NCBI GenBank assembly: GCA_029210865.1
Contig: JARGGE010000022.1
Span: forward strand, 1 to 15,268
Length of the DNA stretch: 15,268 nt
Direction of reading: 5' to 3'
Source: Trueperaceae bacterium
GTDB lineage: Bacteria > Deinococcota > Deinococci > Deinococcales > Trueperaceae
Shown: piece after piece, positions 14,640 through 15,268 of the stretch
How the letters are laid out: the number at the start of each line of letters is the position of its first letter
Numbering within the stretch: position 1 is the first letter of the stretch
Made by a program: the position numbers and the translations under genes
The notes under the pieces: model-generated
Database searches by the model: none
What the model was told of the DNA's origin: nothing
The model's input: only the letters and a program-made list of their open reading frames with translations

Positions 14640-14760
14640 TTGGATGGCTACCTTGCCGACTTCGCCGACGCCCTCGGCGTCGAGCGCGCCTGCCGGGCGT
14701 TCGGGACCCTATCGCGGTCGTACCGCTACCGGTGCCGGCGGCGCGCGACTGGCGTCGATC
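14640..14760 (+). pseudogene. IS3-type transposase OrfB remnant (5' end only)
   Basis: Directly after OrfA, in the -1 frame relative to it, the sequence reads LDGYLADFADALGVERACRA followed by FGTLSRSYRYRCRRRA. This is the start of an IS3 OrfB: the helical segment in which homologues have VACRALGVPRATYYRR. Similarity fades by about 14760, long before the DDE catalytic core, and the downstream bases belong to the opposite-strand EAL gene or its flank. The -1 frame is open back through the OrfA stop, as in IS3 elements that make an OrfAB fusion by frameshifting, but no A-rich slippery site is visible. The element is dead. Confidence 0.65.
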
Positions 14761-14838
14761 TGCTCGAACAGCGAGTCCAGGGCGCCGGAGGAGGCCGCAG
14801 ACGCCCGGGCGCGCGACGGCGTGCGCCGCTCAAGGCTC

Positions 14839-15268
14839 TCACGTCATGGCGGGGGCGACGCCGGGCCGGGGTGAGCGGCATCCGCCATCCGCACCACCGA
14901 GCGCGGTGGCGCGCGGGGTGCGCTCGTCCAGATACGCCTCGAGCTGATCCACTGGCATCGGCCGGGAGAAGTGGAACCCCTGCGCCTCGTCGCACTCCCT
15001 GCTACGCAGGAACGCGAGCTGCGCGTCGGTTTCCACGCCCTCCGCGATCACCTTCATGCCCAGGGTCCGGGCCAGGTCGATGATCACGTTGGCGACCGCT
15101 TCCTCCCGGCCGCCCCCGTCGATCCCCTGGATGAACTGCATGGCCAGCTTGACGCGGTCGATCGATAGCTGCGCCAAGCGGCTCAAGGAGGAGTGCTCCG
15201 TGCCGAAGTCGTCGATCGAGACGGTGACGCCGAGCGCCTTCAGCGCCGCCAGCTTGGCGAGGACGTCA
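14839..15268 (-). CDS. EAL-domain c-di-GMP phosphodiesterase, C-terminal part (runs off the window)
   Basis: About 142 residues of an EAL domain are visible. They begin VLAKLAALKALGVTVSIDDF, followed by GTEHSSLSRLAQLSIDRVKL, VIAEGVETDAQLAFL and CDEAQGFHFSRPMP. The paired Asp of DDFGT (metal binding), the Lys of DRVKL, the Glu of AEGVET and the Gln of EAQGF are all kept, so the domain is probably able to hydrolyse c-di-GMP to pGpG. DDFGTE replaces the usual DDFGTG. A short tail of about 30 residues, rich in Gly/Arg/Pro, follows the domain and could be partly newly acquired sequence at the junction with the dead insertion sequence. The EAL motif itself and any sensor or GGDEF domain lie beyond the right edge. 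Confidence 0.9.
   Translation of the reverse strand, partial: DVLAKLAALKALGVTVSIDDFGTEHSSLSRLAQLSIDRVKLAMQFIQGIDGGGREEAVANVIIDLARTLGMKVIAEGVETDAQLAFLRSRECDEAQGFHFSRPMPVDQLEAYLDERTPRATALGGADGGCRSPRPGVAPAMT

Overview
The window is about 15.3 kb of very GC-rich bacterial DNA. The codon bias (GC-ending codons, GTG and TTG starts), a dipeptide-type binding protein without a lipoprotein cysteine, a TPR-GGDEF-HD-GYP signalling protein and a possible leaderless TAnnnT promoter would fit Deinococcota, perhaps near Trueperaceae. This placement is inference; the window holds no rRNA, tRNA or marker gene.

Layout. (1) 1-1368, plus strand: 3' part of a Gfo/Idh/MocA oxidoreductase overlapping by ATGA a sugar-phosphate isomerase/epimerase of the TIM-barrel family, a pair typical of inositol or sugar catabolism. 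(2) 1432-6573, minus strand: a tight five-gene operon transcribed GntR/FCD regulator > nitrilase-superfamily amidase (Nit1-like) > dipeptide/oligopeptide-type binding protein > DppB-like permease > DppC-like permease. Four-base overlaps join the first three genes. A strong hairpin lies between the binding protein and the permeases, and a promoter with a palindromic candidate operator lies upstream of the regulator. No transporter ATPase gene is present. A hairpin separates regions 1 and 2, which converge.

(3) 6.8-8.65 kb is a decay zone. It holds a 5'-truncated and internally deleted binding-protein remnant, a hairpin, a frameshifted and 3'-truncated DppB-type permease, a short unexplained stretch, and a frameshifted small gene on the minus strand. 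(4) 8800-11649: a large c-di-GMP protein with TPRs, a coiled coil, a GGDEF domain (GGEEF, with I-site), a cupin-like module and a complete HD-GYP domain. (5) 11996-13729: a two-gene unit encoding a small secreted protein and a subtilisin-like (S8) lipoprotein protease with four 7-residue AWAGG-type repeats between pro-region and catalytic domain, followed by two hairpins. (6) 14043-14.76 kb: remnants of two different IS3-type insertion sequences. (7) 14839-15268, minus strand: C-terminal part of an EAL c-di-GMP phosphodiesterase that runs off the window.

Region 2 reads as a regulated uptake-and-amidase operon for a small amide or peptide. Regions 4 and 7 both belong to c-di-GMP turnover. The least familiar pieces are the small secreted protein paired with the repeat-bearing protease and the cupin placed between a cyclase and a phosphodiesterase domain. 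I found no CRISPR array, phage module, toxin-antitoxin pair or clearly new defence system.
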